From: Halorientalis litorea
GTDB taxonomy: Archaea > Halobacteriota > Halobacteria > Halobacteriales > Haloarculaceae
Direction: 5' to 3'
Assembly (NCBI RefSeq): GCF_023028225.1
Contig: NZ_CP095482.1
Coordinates: forward strand, 620,001 to 684,000
Length of the DNA: 64,000 bases
Below the pieces are notes generated by a model. The model was not told the origin of the DNA. It ran no database searches and saw only the letters and a list, made by a program, of their open reading frames with translations. Positions 25,387 through 34,523 of the stretch are shown piece after piece (within the stretch, counting starts at the first letter, position 1; the number at the start of each line of letters is the position of its first letter). A program made the translations under genes and the position numbers.

Positions 25387-26056
25387 GTGTTCAGATAAGC
25401 TTGAGAAGTGAGGCGGGAACGGTTTTTAGTGCTCTATGCCAAAAAACGAGCACCTCAACGGCTGTTTAGACCAGGAGCGAGAAGCGGCACCGCGACTGCT
25501 GATGAAACTCAGTATTCAGCTACATTTGGCTGGACGTTCGCTTGCGAATACTGTTTCGTTTCTTGAGGTATTTGGTGTCCAACGCGCTCGCTCTACCGTA
25601 CACAACTGGGTCCACAAGGCCGATCTACAGCCCCAAGACGGACGCGATCCGGATCACGTCGCGGTCGACGAGGCCGTGATCCAACTTGACGACGAACGCT
25701 ACTGGCTGTACGCCGCCGTCGATCCTGACACGAACGAATTACTCCACACAAAGCTTGAACCGACCAGAACGAACGCTCTCGCTCATGCGTTTTTCGCCGA
25801 ACTCCGCGAGAAACACGCCGTTGATGACGCCGTGGTTCTCGTTGACGGCACCGCCTCACTGAAAGACGCTTGCCAGCGACACGGCCTCGATTTCAGATAC
25901 GAACGCCACGGAATCGGAACAGCGTCAAACGTGTCTTTCGTGAAGTAAAACGGCGCACGTCTTCGTTCTCAAACTGTTTCAGCAACGCCGAGCGAGAAAC
26001 TGCCGACGACTGGATCGAAGCATTCGCCTTCGCATGGAATCAGCTAATCTGAACAC
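25387..26056 (+). mobile_element. IS6-family insertion sequence, 670 bp
   Basis: Bounded by 14-base terminal repeats matching at 13 positions: GTGTTCAGATAAGC at 25387-25400 and the complement of GTGTTCAGATTAGC at 26043-26056. It holds one transposase gene. The flanking 8 bases do not match each other (CGGCG-side versus TACCAAAG), so no target duplication remains, which points to deletion or recombination after insertion. Confidence 0.85.
25436..26052 (+). pseudogene. IS6 transposase with a single-base deletion
   Basis: The first frame (25436-25948) encodes the helix-turn-helix region, the first catalytic Asp (VAVDEAVIQ) and the second (VVLVDGTAS). At 25911-25914 one base is missing from an A-run (GGAATCGG where GGAAATCGG would keep the frame HGNRNSV). 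The remaining third catalytic residue (RVFREVKRR) and C-terminus are in the +1-shifted frame ending at 26052. The copy is probably inactive unless ribosomes shift frame. Confidence 0.85.
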
Positions 26057-26128
26057 TACCAAAGCGAGTGCACGAATGCTTTTGAATGTGGATCGTATAG
26101 CCTCTTTAGACTGAGTGACTCTCGCCAT

Positions 26129-26575
26129 ATGAAAAATATTCGACTGTTATTGACACGCGTATTTGCGGTTGCACTTGTTATTTCGGCAGCATCATTCATA
26201 TTAATCATTGCATTTCCAGCCCCGAACGATGCAGGCCGGGAATACACTAAATTCTATGTGGTCGGACCAGAAGGAGATGCATCAGATTATCCCACAGAGG
26301 TTTCTCCCGGAAGTACAACATCATTGGCGATCGGCATTTCAAACTACGAGACAGAGAGTCACTCTTACACACTCACAGCCGCGTGGAACGATACTGTCAT
26401 TGAAACCCAGACAGTTCGAGTAGAATATAACGATGAGATTCGAAAGAACATCACAATTCAGGCACCGACCCAGCCAGGAATGTATCGTCTTAATTTAAAT
26501 TTGTATAAAAGCGAGGTCGATGTAGGACATGAACCGTACCGGGATCTACGCCTGCTTGTGAGTGTGAGGGAATAA
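26129..26575 (+). CDS. Short DUF1616-like membrane-anchored protein
   Basis: A 148-residue protein with one N-terminal membrane helix (VFAVALVISAASFILIIAF) followed by an extracellular beta-sandwich-like region: FYVVGPEGDASDYPTEV, SLAIGISNYE, PTQPGMYRLNLNLYK. That is the C-terminal pattern of haloarchaeal DUF1616 proteins, which are common in cell-surface glycan clusters; the multi-helix N-terminal half usual for that family is absent. Low-GC codon use matches the island. A decayed relative lies at 55541-55738. Function unknown. Confidence 0.72.
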   Translation: MKNIRLLLTRVFAVALVISAASFILIIAFPAPNDAGREYTKFYVVGPEGDASDYPTEVSPGSTTSLAIGISNYETESHSYTLTAAWNDTVIETQTVRVEYNDEIRKNITIQAPTQPGMYRLNLNLYKSEVDVGHEPYRDLRLLVSVRE

Positions 26576-26635
26576 TGAGTCAAAAGCCAGTCTCAAGTCA
26601 TCCGTAGATATCTCTGTTGGACTTCAAGAACGATA

Positions 26636-26644
26636 CTTTTTAAT
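26636..26644 (+). promoter_or_regulatory. TATA-like element before dehydrogenase gene
   Basis: CTTTTTAAT about 28 bases before ATG 26668; probable start of the transcript running through the next several glycan genes. Confidence 0.6.
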
Positions 26645-26667
26645 CTGCATGTATTATCGGACACCAC

Positions 26668-27738
26668 ATGGTTCTCCGGACGGCAGTAATTGGTGCCGGT
26701 GTCGTCGCGACGAATGGTCATTTGCCCAACTTGAACCGGAATCCTCGCGTTGATTTGGTCGCTGTGTGTGATATGAATCAGTCACGGGCAGATTCAGCGG
26801 CACGCGAACATGAAATTCGCGCTTATTATGATGTTGAGGAACTCCTCGAGAACGAACACCTTGATTGGGTGCATATATGTACGCCCGTCCAGACTCACGT
26901 AGAGATAGCCACAACTGTAATAAATGCTGGAATTCCTGTTCTCATTCAAAAACCAATAACTCTAACTGTCGATGAACTAGATCAGCTGGCGGCCCTATCT
27001 GAGGAAAATGATGTTTTGCTGACTCCAGTCCACAACCAGGTATTCAATCCGACGGTTAGGGAGGTTAGTGAACGCATTTCAGATGGTGAAATTGGTGAAA
27101 TCCGTGGTATAGATACTATTTATACTGCAGAAGGTGTACCGGATGAAACTCCTCGAGGCGATTGGGTATTTGATCTTCCAGGAGGCGAGTTAGAAGAGGG
27201 TCTTCCCCACCCATTGTACCTAACATTGCTATTCGGCGGGTTTCCCCGAGACGAGAAATCCATTGGTGTGGTTAAACGGGCCGTTCGTGAATACCCCGCA
27301 GGAATTGAATACGATGGAGCCCAGGTCCAATATATAACTGAAGGCAATTCTCTTTGTAGTATTAAAGTCTTGGCTGAAACACCAGAAAACCAGCGGGTTT
27401 TCGTTCACGGCACAAAAAAATCTCTTTTAATTGATATTCTTTCGATGACTGTCATTGAAAGAAGTACCAACAGTGCCGGCCGCGATCCAAAAAACCTCGC
27501 GTTTAATGCAGTAAATGACTCAACGCGCATCATTGGTAGTCTTGCAAAGAATGCTATGAATTTTGGAAAGGAAATTTACGATAATAAGTTTGATTCGCAC
27601 CGCGAAGACGCGATGGGAGCCCACTATTACCTGTTCAATGAAACAGCAAAGGCTATCGAAGAGGGCAAAGGTTCTCCCGTCTCAATTGAACAGGCAAGAT
27701 GGACGATACGGCTTATGGAACAAATTCGTGATGCCTGA
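26668..27738 (+). CDS. Gfo/Idh/MocA-family sugar dehydrogenase
   Basis: A 356-residue NAD(P)-dependent oxidoreductase. The Rossmann motif VIGAGVVATNGH is at 7-18. The family Lys-Pro lies in VLIQKPITLT, where most members have EKP. The C-terminal alpha/beta domain has HNQVFNPTVREV. Relatives oxidise nucleotide-activated or free sugars, so it probably prepares an activated sugar for the glycosyltransferases that follow, 12 bases downstream. Gene symbol not assigned because substrate specificity is not readable. Confidence 0.87.
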   Translation: MVLRTAVIGAGVVATNGHLPNLNRNPRVDLVAVCDMNQSRADSAAREHEIRAYYDVEELLENEHLDWVHICTPVQTHVEIATTVINAGIPVLIQKPITLTVDELDQLAALSEENDVLLTPVHNQVFNPTVREVSERISDGEIGEIRGIDTIYTAEGVPDETPRGDWVFDLPGGELEEGLPHPLYLTLLFGGFPRDEKSIGVVKRAVREYPAGIEYDGAQVQYITEGNSLCSIKVLAETPENQRVFVHGTKKSLLIDILSMTVIERSTNSAGRDPKNLAFNAVNDSTRIIGSLAKNAMNFGKEIYDNKFDSHREDAMGAHYYLFNETAKAIEEGKGSPVSIEQARWTIRLMEQIRDA

Positions 27739-27750
27739 TTTCTGCTCAGA

Positions 27751-28845
27751 ATGACGGTTGGAATATATATTGGGTCAGCTCACGATACGACGTCACAATA
27801 CATAGAAAAACAGCTCATATCGTGGGGTGAACACCTACAAGACTTTGAGGTTGATGTGTTCGGGAGTGCTAACCTTCCAGAATCAGCCACAGAGTACTTC
27901 ACGCAATACAAAACCAGTACTCAAGAGTACAGAACTCCGTACTTGAAAGTTTTAGCGACGTATCGCGAGTGTCTAGAGTATATAAAAAATCAAAACCCGG
28001 ACGCACTCATCCAACTTCGGAATTTCACGACACACGGAGCTGGCGTTTCATTAGCGGGTCAACGAGTTGATCTTCCTATTCTCACCCGGTATACAGGCGA
28101 TCATTTCAACGCCTACAAAGGAGCGAAGTTCGTCCTTCGACCACATGTATATTTTCTCCACAACTATATCGGTCGAATCCCCATTCGGCTATCAGATCAC
28201 ACTATCGCACTCGGTCCCTTTGGAAAATCCGAATTACGACGGCACGGACAACCAGAGGAAAATATCACTATTTTACCTCCGTCTCCTGATACAGAAGGGC
28301 GATTTAGTCCTCCTGATAATAAACAAAACTATAAGCAAAAACTTGATTTTCCAACTAACAGAACTATTATTCTATATGTTGGTAAGTTCATCAAACGAAA
28401 AGGAATGCCGTTCTTTGAAGAAGTAGTTGATCAAGTAACAGCAAATCGTAATGTACAGTTTGTTATAGTTGGACAGGGTTCGTACGCAGATCACTTTCGG
28501 GAAAAATACGATGATGATACGGTTCGCGTTGAAGGATATGTGGATTACCGCCGAATTGATCAATATTATAAAGCAGCAGACATATATATTCATCCATCAC
28601 CGTTTGAAGGAATTCCTCTCGTAGTTCTTGAGGCGTTAAGTTGTGGGGTCCCAGTTGTTGCTCGAGATGCTGGAGATGTTGAATTTGTGACTGGAACTAC
28701 CTACGATGACGTTGACAGCATGGCTGAGGCAATTATTAACGAAACGCCCACAAATAGATGGGAGAACAAACAGTACTTTTCGTCAGAATACCAGAAAGAA
28801 ACTCTTCAAACACTTGTCACCGACCTTCTGGATAGATCGAATTGA
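27751..28845 (+). CDS. GT4 glycosyltransferase
   Basis: A 364-residue GT-B enzyme. The C-terminal donor domain has ILYVGKFIKRKGM, FVIVGQGSYADHF, and the E-x7-E motif in SPFEGIPLVVLEALSCGVPVV. The N-terminal acceptor domain is divergent and has no signal peptide or membrane helix. It would add a sugar from a nucleotide donor to a lipid-linked or surface glycan on the cytoplasmic face. It is the second gene of the operon starting at 26668. Confidence 0.88.
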   Translation: MTVGIYIGSAHDTTSQYIEKQLISWGEHLQDFEVDVFGSANLPESATEYFTQYKTSTQEYRTPYLKVLATYRECLEYIKNQNPDALIQLRNFTTHGAGVSLAGQRVDLPILTRYTGDHFNAYKGAKFVLRPHVYFLHNYIGRIPIRLSDHTIALGPFGKSELRRHGQPEENITILPPSPDTEGRFSPPDNKQNYKQKLDFPTNRTIILYVGKFIKRKGMPFFEEVVDQVTANRNVQFVIVGQGSYADHFREKYDDDTVRVEGYVDYRRIDQYYKAADIYIHPSPFEGIPLVVLEALSCGVPVVARDAGDVEFVTGTTYDDVDSMAEAIINETPTNRWENKQYFSSEYQKETLQTLVTDLLDRSN

Positions 28846-28891
28846 TATCGCAACGTACAATGGCCCAAATTAACAAGACAGGTATAAGCAG

Positions 28892-29794
28892 ATGAGTATC
28901 CTCGAAAATATACGTTATTTGTTATCAAACCCGATTGTTGCTGCACGCGAGATCAACAGACTCTATCATCAACGATTATTTTTCAAAGATTTCAACACGA
29001 GTGGCGTGGACGTATTCGATGAAGATTGGGATAATCTCTTAATTCTTGACTCGTGTCGCTACGATATATTTTCCGAAATGAACACTCTCCCCGGCAAGTT
29101 ATCAAAGAAGCAGTCACGGGGGACAGGGACGAAAGAATTTCTTCATGGGAATTTCAAGAACCGTGACCTCCGTGATACAGTGTACATTACCGCAAATCCG
29201 CAGCTGTATTATAACGAAGACGAAATAAACGCTAAACTACATGATGTATTGAACATCTGGCAAGATATTGGGTGGGATGAAAAGGTTGGAACGGTTCGGC
29301 CAGAAACGCTGACAGAGTACGCTTTAGAATACTCAGAGCAATACAATAATAAGCGACTCGTGGTGCATTACATGCAGCCTCATCGACCGTTTCTGGGTCC
29401 GACTGCCGAGAAACATTCGGATTTGGGTTCGCTCTTCGGTGCTGAAGATGCTGCAAAGCCAAACGTCCCTCAAGATGTATACTGGCAGGCGTTTGAAGAG
29501 AATCTTGAACTGACCCTCCCACACGTTCAGGAAATAATGGAGGAGCTTGATGGAAAGACAGTTGTAACGGCGGATCACGGCCAAGTCATTGGAGAACATC
29601 TATCTCCGCTTCCAGTTCGTGACTACGGTCACTGGAGCGGGAACTACATCGACGAACTTGTATCTGTCCCGTGGCTAGAATATGAGTCTGGCCCACGTCG
29701 TCGCATCATTGCCGAAGACCCCGAAACAGAAACCGACGATGTTGATCAAGAGATAGTCGAATCGAGGCTCCGACAACTCGGTTATGCGGAGTAG
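28892..29794 (+). CDS. Alkaline-phosphatase-superfamily protein A (short type)
   Basis: A 300-residue protein. NLLILDSCRYDIF near residue 50 matches the first metal-binding strand of sulfatase/phosphodiesterase folds. The C-terminal TVVTADHGQVIGE carries the Asp-His metal ligands, followed by a conserved His-Trp in DYGHWSG. It is much shorter than true sulfatases and lacks the C/S-x-P-x-R nucleophile motif, so its nucleophile may be unusual or absent. It is paralogous to 31449-32408 and ends in the shared tail SRLRQLGYAE. Probable role: transfer or hydrolysis of a phosphate- or sulfate-linked group on the glycan (inference). Confidence 0.78.
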   Translation: MSILENIRYLLSNPIVAAREINRLYHQRLFFKDFNTSGVDVFDEDWDNLLILDSCRYDIFSEMNTLPGKLSKKQSRGTGTKEFLHGNFKNRDLRDTVYITANPQLYYNEDEINAKLHDVLNIWQDIGWDEKVGTVRPETLTEYALEYSEQYNNKRLVVHYMQPHRPFLGPTAEKHSDLGSLFGAEDAAKPNVPQDVYWQAFEENLELTLPHVQEIMEELDGKTVVTADHGQVIGEHLSPLPVRDYGHWSGNYIDELVSVPWLEYESGPRRRIIAEDPETETDDVDQEIVESRLRQLGYAE

Positions 29795-29816
29795 TTTGAA
29801 TTGATTCACATTACAG

Positions 29817-31352
29817 ATGGATGACGACACCGACACGTTCAAACAGCTTGTCCAAGGTACCGCGTTTGTTTTCGTCGGTAATATTGTCGGCCTCGGTGCA
29901 ACGTTTTTGACTCGTATCATCGCAGCGAATCAGCTTGCTCCCAGCGGGTACGGACTTGTCGTACTCGGTGCTTCAATCATCAATATCGTCTCAATCGGTG
30001 TCCTACTCGGACTTCCAGCAGCACTGGGACAGCGACTGCCACGCGTTGACGACAAACCGGGGCTTTTTCGAGACACCCTGCTTATTGCGATGCCGCTCGC
30101 GACGGCAACCGCACTGGTCCTCGGGTTGTACGCCGACACTGTGTCTGCATTATTAAACGAACCGGGGTTTACGCCTGTGCTGGTCGTGTTCGCGGTCTCG
30201 TTACCGTTTTTTGTGCTTATGAAACTGGTTGTGGCAGGTTTCCGAGGGCTCGAATCGGCACTCGGCCGAGTCGTTGTACAAAACCTCGGTCACCAAGGGC
30301 TGAAAGCGGTCGGTGTGATTGGCTTTGCACTCTTGGGCCTTGGCCCGCTCGTCATCGCGATTGGCTGGGCTGGGGCGTTTGTCCTCGCCGGGCTGAGCGG
30401 TCTCGTCTACCTACATATCCGGACTAATCTTGTGGCGGGCGCACGCTGGCGAGTTCGCCCGGACCCGGTGCGAACCCGATCGATTCTTTCGTTTTCGTTA
30501 CCGCTTGTCCTCTCCAGCGGCGTTGTGTTGATGTTACAGTACGGCGATAATTTCCTCCTCGCCTACTTCAGAAATAGCAACGCGGTCGGAATCTACGACG
30601 CTGCGTACACGCTTGGACGGACGCTGCTGATTTTTCTGGCTACGTTCAAATTCCTCTTTGTCCCGATGATCTCGAGGTTACACGAGGCCGAGGACAGATC
30701 AGAGATGGGGCAGCTGTATCGACTCGTCACGAAGTGGGTCGTGTTTGTAACCTTCCCTGTGTTTTTTGTGTTCGTTTTGTTCCCCACCACGTCACTCGAA
30801 TTGCTGTTCCGGACCGAGTACACTGTCGGTAGCACTGCTTTAGTCGTCCTCAGCATTGGATTTTTTGTTCATATTTTAATGGGTCTGAATGCCGGAGCGC
30901 TCGTTGCGATGGGCTACTCAAAGGCCATTCTCTACGGAAATATCATGTCTTTCGGTTCCAACGTGGCTTTGAACCTGGTCCTCATTCCCGAATTTGGGTT
31001 GGTTGGTGCTGCGCTCGCTTCTGCCGGTTCCTACACCGTGATGAACGGATTTTATCAGTATAATCTCGTCCGTTTCGGACGGATCAACCCCTTTCCGAAG
31101 TCAGTCCTGTTGCCGCTGGGTTCGAGTTTCGTGCTCTTCGGCATCCCGTCGGTGATGTACGGGTCGGTAATCTCATCGACCTTGCCGCGGTTTTTCGGAT
31201 TCATATCTTTCTTTGGTGTCTTGTATCTCGGCCTCATCGTCACCTTCGGGTTCGACGCTGACGATATCGATTTCATCTTGTCCGCCGTCGATCAGACACC
31301 TATCCCGACGGCACCCGTTCGCTCCATACTCGAAGCCCTGAACCGGAAGTAG
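29817..31352 (+). CDS. Polysaccharide/oligosaccharide flippase (MOP superfamily)
   Basis: A 511-residue integral membrane protein with about 12-14 hydrophobic helices and an N-terminal AFVFVGNIVGLGATFLTRII followed by ANQLAPSGYGLVVLGA, the usual start of Wzx/AglR-type flippases. It would move a lipid-linked oligosaccharide across the membrane. It follows protein A by 22 bases in the same operon. Third-position GC is somewhat higher than in the genes before it. It could serve N-glycan or exopolysaccharide export; nothing in the sequence decides which. Confidence 0.9.
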   Translation: MDDDTDTFKQLVQGTAFVFVGNIVGLGATFLTRIIAANQLAPSGYGLVVLGASIINIVSIGVLLGLPAALGQRLPRVDDKPGLFRDTLLIAMPLATATALVLGLYADTVSALLNEPGFTPVLVVFAVSLPFFVLMKLVVAGFRGLESALGRVVVQNLGHQGLKAVGVIGFALLGLGPLVIAIGWAGAFVLAGLSGLVYLHIRTNLVAGARWRVRPDPVRTRSILSFSLPLVLSSGVVLMLQYGDNFLLAYFRNSNAVGIYDAAYTLGRTLLIFLATFKFLFVPMISRLHEAEDRSEMGQLYRLVTKWVVFVTFPVFFVFVLFPTTSLELLFRTEYTVGSTALVVLSIGFFVHILMGLNAGALVAMGYSKAILYGNIMSFGSNVALNLVLIPEFGLVGAALASAGSYTVMNGFYQYNLVRFGRINPFPKSVLLPLGSSFVLFGIPSVMYGSVISSTLPRFFGFISFFGVLYLGLIVTFGFDADDIDFILSAVDQTPIPTAPVRSILEALNRK

Positions 31353-31414
31353 CTGGTCTCTTGACGCCGTACCCGGCTCTACTGCCTGCTTCTACAGCGC
31401 GGTCGTGAAGACAC

Positions 31415-31427
31415 AATATATATATTA
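31415..31427 (+). promoter_or_regulatory. TATA box before phosphatase-superfamily protein B
   Basis: AATATATATATTA centred about 28 bases before ATG 31449; a clear leaderless-type promoter. Confidence 0.78.
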
Positions 31428-31448
31428 TCAAACTGGATATCCACTGGT

Positions 31449-32408
31449 ATGCGATTCCGAACACTGGTCCGCGTAGCCCGCCAGCACTGGAACGACCCTG
31501 GCTGGTGGCTGGAGAAAGATTTCATGCAGGAGATCATCATGCCATCTGTTTTTTCTCTGCTTGTGGGTGACGGTGTTGATGTTGTCGAAGAAGACTGGGA
31601 CAATCTGATCATTCTGGATGCGTGCCGATTCGACATGTTCGAAGAACTCAATACGATACCGGGGACGCTGAGTCAGAAGCGATCCTGGAACTCCGCAACC
31701 GCCCAGTTTCTGCGTCAGAACTTCCAAGAGGGCGAGTTTCACGACACTGTCTACGTGACTGCGAACCCGAAAGTGAGCATGGCTCTCGATCTCGACGCCA
31801 AGTTTCATGATGTTGTCCAGGTCTGGCGCGATGGGTGGGACGAAAAGTTGAACACGGTTACGCCGCAGGTTATGACTGAACGGACCCGAGACGTCGCAGA
31901 ATCGTACCCGAACAAACGGATCATCTCGCACTTTGTCCAGCCGCATTTCCCGTTTATCGGGCAAAAAGCCAGAGAATGGTTCGGCTCCCAGGGCGGCTTC
32001 GAATACAGTCGAACGCAGCTTCTGAACGGAACCGGCTCCCGGGACAGTGCGAATATTTGGGAGCTTGCCCGCGAGGGAACGGTTGACAAGGACCGTGTGT
32101 TCGAAGCATACAGGGAAAACCTCGAGACAGCTCTCCCACACGTACAATCGCTGGTAGACGACCTACGCGGGAAGTCTGTCGTGACATCTGACCACGGCAA
32201 TATGGTCGGCGAATTCGCCTGGCCGTTTCCGATCCGAATTTACGGCCATCCACCGCACATCCTCAGGGATGAACTGGTGACTGTACCGTGGCTCGAAATC
32301 GATTCCGAGACACGTAAATCAATTACGGCTGAGACCCCAACCGACGACGTTGATACCGAAGAGTCGGTCGCTGCTGACCGATTGCAAAATCTCGGATATA
32401 TAGACTGA
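31449..32408 (+). CDS. Alkaline-phosphatase-superfamily protein B (short type)
   Basis: A 319-residue paralogue of 28892-29794. Shared segments: EEDWDNLIILDACRFDMF, the 'NTIPGTLSQKRSW' region, DTVYVTANPKVS, ISHFVQPHFPFIG, and metal-binding VVTSDHGNMVGE followed by YGHPPHI. The N-terminal 40 residues are amphipathic and lack a clear signal peptide, suggesting action in the cytoplasm or at the inner face. The C-terminus ADRLQNLGYID repeats the tail seen in protein A and in the small protein at 43253. Likely to act on a phosphorylated or sulfated glycan intermediate. Confidence 0.78.
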   Translation: MRFRTLVRVARQHWNDPGWWLEKDFMQEIIMPSVFSLLVGDGVDVVEEDWDNLIILDACRFDMFEELNTIPGTLSQKRSWNSATAQFLRQNFQEGEFHDTVYVTANPKVSMALDLDAKFHDVVQVWRDGWDEKLNTVTPQVMTERTRDVAESYPNKRIISHFVQPHFPFIGQKAREWFGSQGGFEYSRTQLLNGTGSRDSANIWELAREGTVDKDRVFEAYRENLETALPHVQSLVDDLRGKSVVTSDHGNMVGEFAWPFPIRIYGHPPHILRDELVTVPWLEIDSETRKSITAETPTDDVDTEESVAADRLQNLGYID

Positions 32409-32445
32409 TTTTGACTTTTTGATTGTTTATATAATTCCACTACAA

Positions 32446-33609
32446 ATGAGGGTATTGAATATTACCGGCTCGGTCTCGCCGGATAATGTCGACGCGTCTA
32501 TCAACCGTTTCGACCAGTATTTTCGTGACCATGCGGTCACCACGATGATCTTTGGCGAGCACGACCGACGAGTTGCTCGACATTTCGAGCGTCAGGAGAT
32601 GGACTTCGTGTTCTTGGGGGAAGGTATGCTAACGCCCCAACTCAAGGCTCTTAGATATATTTTCGCCAACCGCAACGAATTTGATGTCGCACACGTTTAC
32701 GGGTCACCGCAAGTCTTCGGGACGCTTCCGACTGCAATCTCGAACGTGGTCGACATACCGATGATTATCAGATTCAATGGGTACAAGAATCCAGATTCGG
32801 AACTGAAACGACGACTGACACGCTTTTTAGAGTTCTATCTGTTAAAACGGAGCGACGCTAGCGTTTTCATCTCGAATGAACAAAAACGGGAAGTCCTGCA
32901 GTCTCTGAGCATCGACTCCCCGGAGTCCGTCCGAGTGATTCCGCCTGGAATCGATCAGAAGTGGTTTGATCCCGCCTCATCGTCCGACGCGAGTTCCGTT
33001 CGTAGTGAGTACGATATCGAGGATAACGATCGCGTTATCGGAGCTGTACTCAACCCCCGCCCAGTCAAGCGACTAGACAGAGCGATGGATATACTGAAAG
33101 AAACTCGGCACCGGATGGATGACGACGTCTATCTCGTCGTCATTGGCGATAGTGACTACGTGACTAACGTTCAGCGGTACGCATCTCGTATCGGCGTTGC
33201 GGAGAACGTCATCTGGCCCGGTCGTAAAGCCACTGACGAACTGGCTGCGTGGTATTCTGCATTCGATGTAACGATACTCACCTCCGAGCGCGAGAGTTTT
33301 GGGATGAGTATCTCTGAGTCATATCTCTGTGAGACGCCGTGTGTCGTATACGACGTCGGTGGCATGGTTGATCAAGTCATAGACGGGGAGACCGGATTCC
33401 GAATCGAACCGTACGAGATTGACGTGTTTGCTGACAATCTCATTAGACTCCTAGAAGACAGTGACATGAACGAGGCGTTCGGCAAGAAAGGACAGGAGTA
33501 CGTTCGAGAGAACTTCACATACAGCTCAGTTTCTGAGCAGTATCGAACCTTGGTAACTGCCCTGTCAAACCACTCCGCTCTGGGTTGTCGACATCACGAT
33601 TCGGAATGA
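32446..33609 (+). CDS. GT4 glycosyltransferase
   Basis: A 387-residue GT-B enzyme starting MRVLNITGSVSPDNVD. Donor-domain motifs: IGAVLNPRPVKRLD, VIWPGRKATDELA, and E-x7-E in ESFGMSISESYLCETPCVVYD. No membrane helix. ATG 32446 is used; the upstream in-frame TTG at 32419 lies in the AT-rich leader (TTTATATAATT) that probably holds the promoter. It follows protein B by 37 bases and probably acts in the same pathway. Confidence 0.87.
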   Translation: MRVLNITGSVSPDNVDASINRFDQYFRDHAVTTMIFGEHDRRVARHFERQEMDFVFLGEGMLTPQLKALRYIFANRNEFDVAHVYGSPQVFGTLPTAISNVVDIPMIIRFNGYKNPDSELKRRLTRFLEFYLLKRSDASVFISNEQKREVLQSLSIDSPESVRVIPPGIDQKWFDPASSSDASSVRSEYDIEDNDRVIGAVLNPRPVKRLDRAMDILKETRHRMDDDVYLVVIGDSDYVTNVQRYASRIGVAENVIWPGRKATDELAAWYSAFDVTILTSERESFGMSISESYLCETPCVVYDVGGMVDQVIDGETGFRIEPYEIDVFADNLIRLLEDSDMNEAFGKKGQEYVRENFTYSSVSEQYRTLVTALSNHSALGCRHHDSE

Positions 33610-33683
33610 CAGAATCTGGACCAACCAAGACTCATTTATGTATAGTTCGTAAATCTTTGTACATCCGTTGGTTTCTTATCGCA

Positions 33684-34523
33684 CTACATCAGTCCCCTCA
33701 CTCTACCGAGAGAGTTTTTCAGGAGATATGAAACCACTACCCTTCCACTCGGTGTCGAGTAGACGTTCCCAAGTGATTCCGGATCAGCTGGTTCAAAATC
33801 CGGATCACTGATATTCCGGATTCCGTCAGTTAACATATCTTCGGAGGCATCATACAGTCGTAACTTGACCTCTTGCCACGTTCTAGCGTCCGATAAGTCG
33901 ACTGTTTTCATCGTCACGATCTGACCACCATCTAGTTTTTCCGTTATCCGCTGAAGTACAAACCCTCCATGGGATTTGTCGTTCATAAACTCCCAGAATC
34001 CCGGTGGTTTCCCGCGGTATTCACGCAGGTCACCCCCATGAAAACTCAGGGCACCATGTTCAGGTGCTTCAAGAATACGCCCCTTCAGAAACCCGAATCC
34101 GAACCTCACGACAACGTCGGTCTCTTCTGCGAGCATGTCCACGACCTCGTCTGGCAATTCTTTCCCGAACCCGTCGGTGTCTACTGGCTCCGTTTCCACG
34201 ACCGACGTCTGGTCGATTCCGTCCACTTCTGAGAGAGGGATGTCGCGTTTGTGTTTCTCGATATACTCTGGCGGGTGGCCCAACGCGTTGGCTAGTTTCC
34301 TAGTTCCGACAACGAGGGTCCAGAGACCGTTGTCCAACACCTCCGAAAGTACTTTTCCACTAGACCGTGATTCACTCTGGCCTTTGAACGTGTTGACAAC
34401 GATAACACTGATTTCGGCATCGGTATGGGTTAGCATATGGTCCAATGTGCGGGCGACCCATCGCTGGACGTGGCGTCCATCGCAGAGGAGTCCGACCTGC
34501 AGTGGCGTACTGTCATCGGTCAT
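33684..34523 (-). CDS. Formyltransferase-family protein
   Basis: A 279-residue protein with the formyltransferase fold. The active-site region reads LSFHGGDLREYRGKPPGFWEF; the family pattern is I-N-x-H...YRG, so His is kept while the usual Asn is Ser. The later conserved Asp is present in EKLDGGQIV. Relatives move a formyl group from 10-formyl-tetrahydrofolate to an amino sugar. It overlaps the deacetylase gene (ATG 34523 within that gene's last codons) and is last in a three-gene minus-strand operon, suggesting N-formylation of an amino sugar of the local glycan. Confidence 0.8.
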   Translation of the reverse strand: MTDDSTPLQVGLLCDGRHVQRWVARTLDHMLTHTDAEISVIVVNTFKGQSESRSSGKVLSEVLDNGLWTLVVGTRKLANALGHPPEYIEKHKRDIPLSEVDGIDQTSVVETEPVDTDGFGKELPDEVVDMLAEETDVVVRFGFGFLKGRILEAPEHGALSFHGGDLREYRGKPPGFWEFMNDKSHGGFVLQRITEKLDGGQIVTMKTVDLSDARTWQEVKLRLYDASEDMLTDGIRNISDPDFEPADPESLGNVYSTPSGRVVVSYLLKNSLGRVRGLM

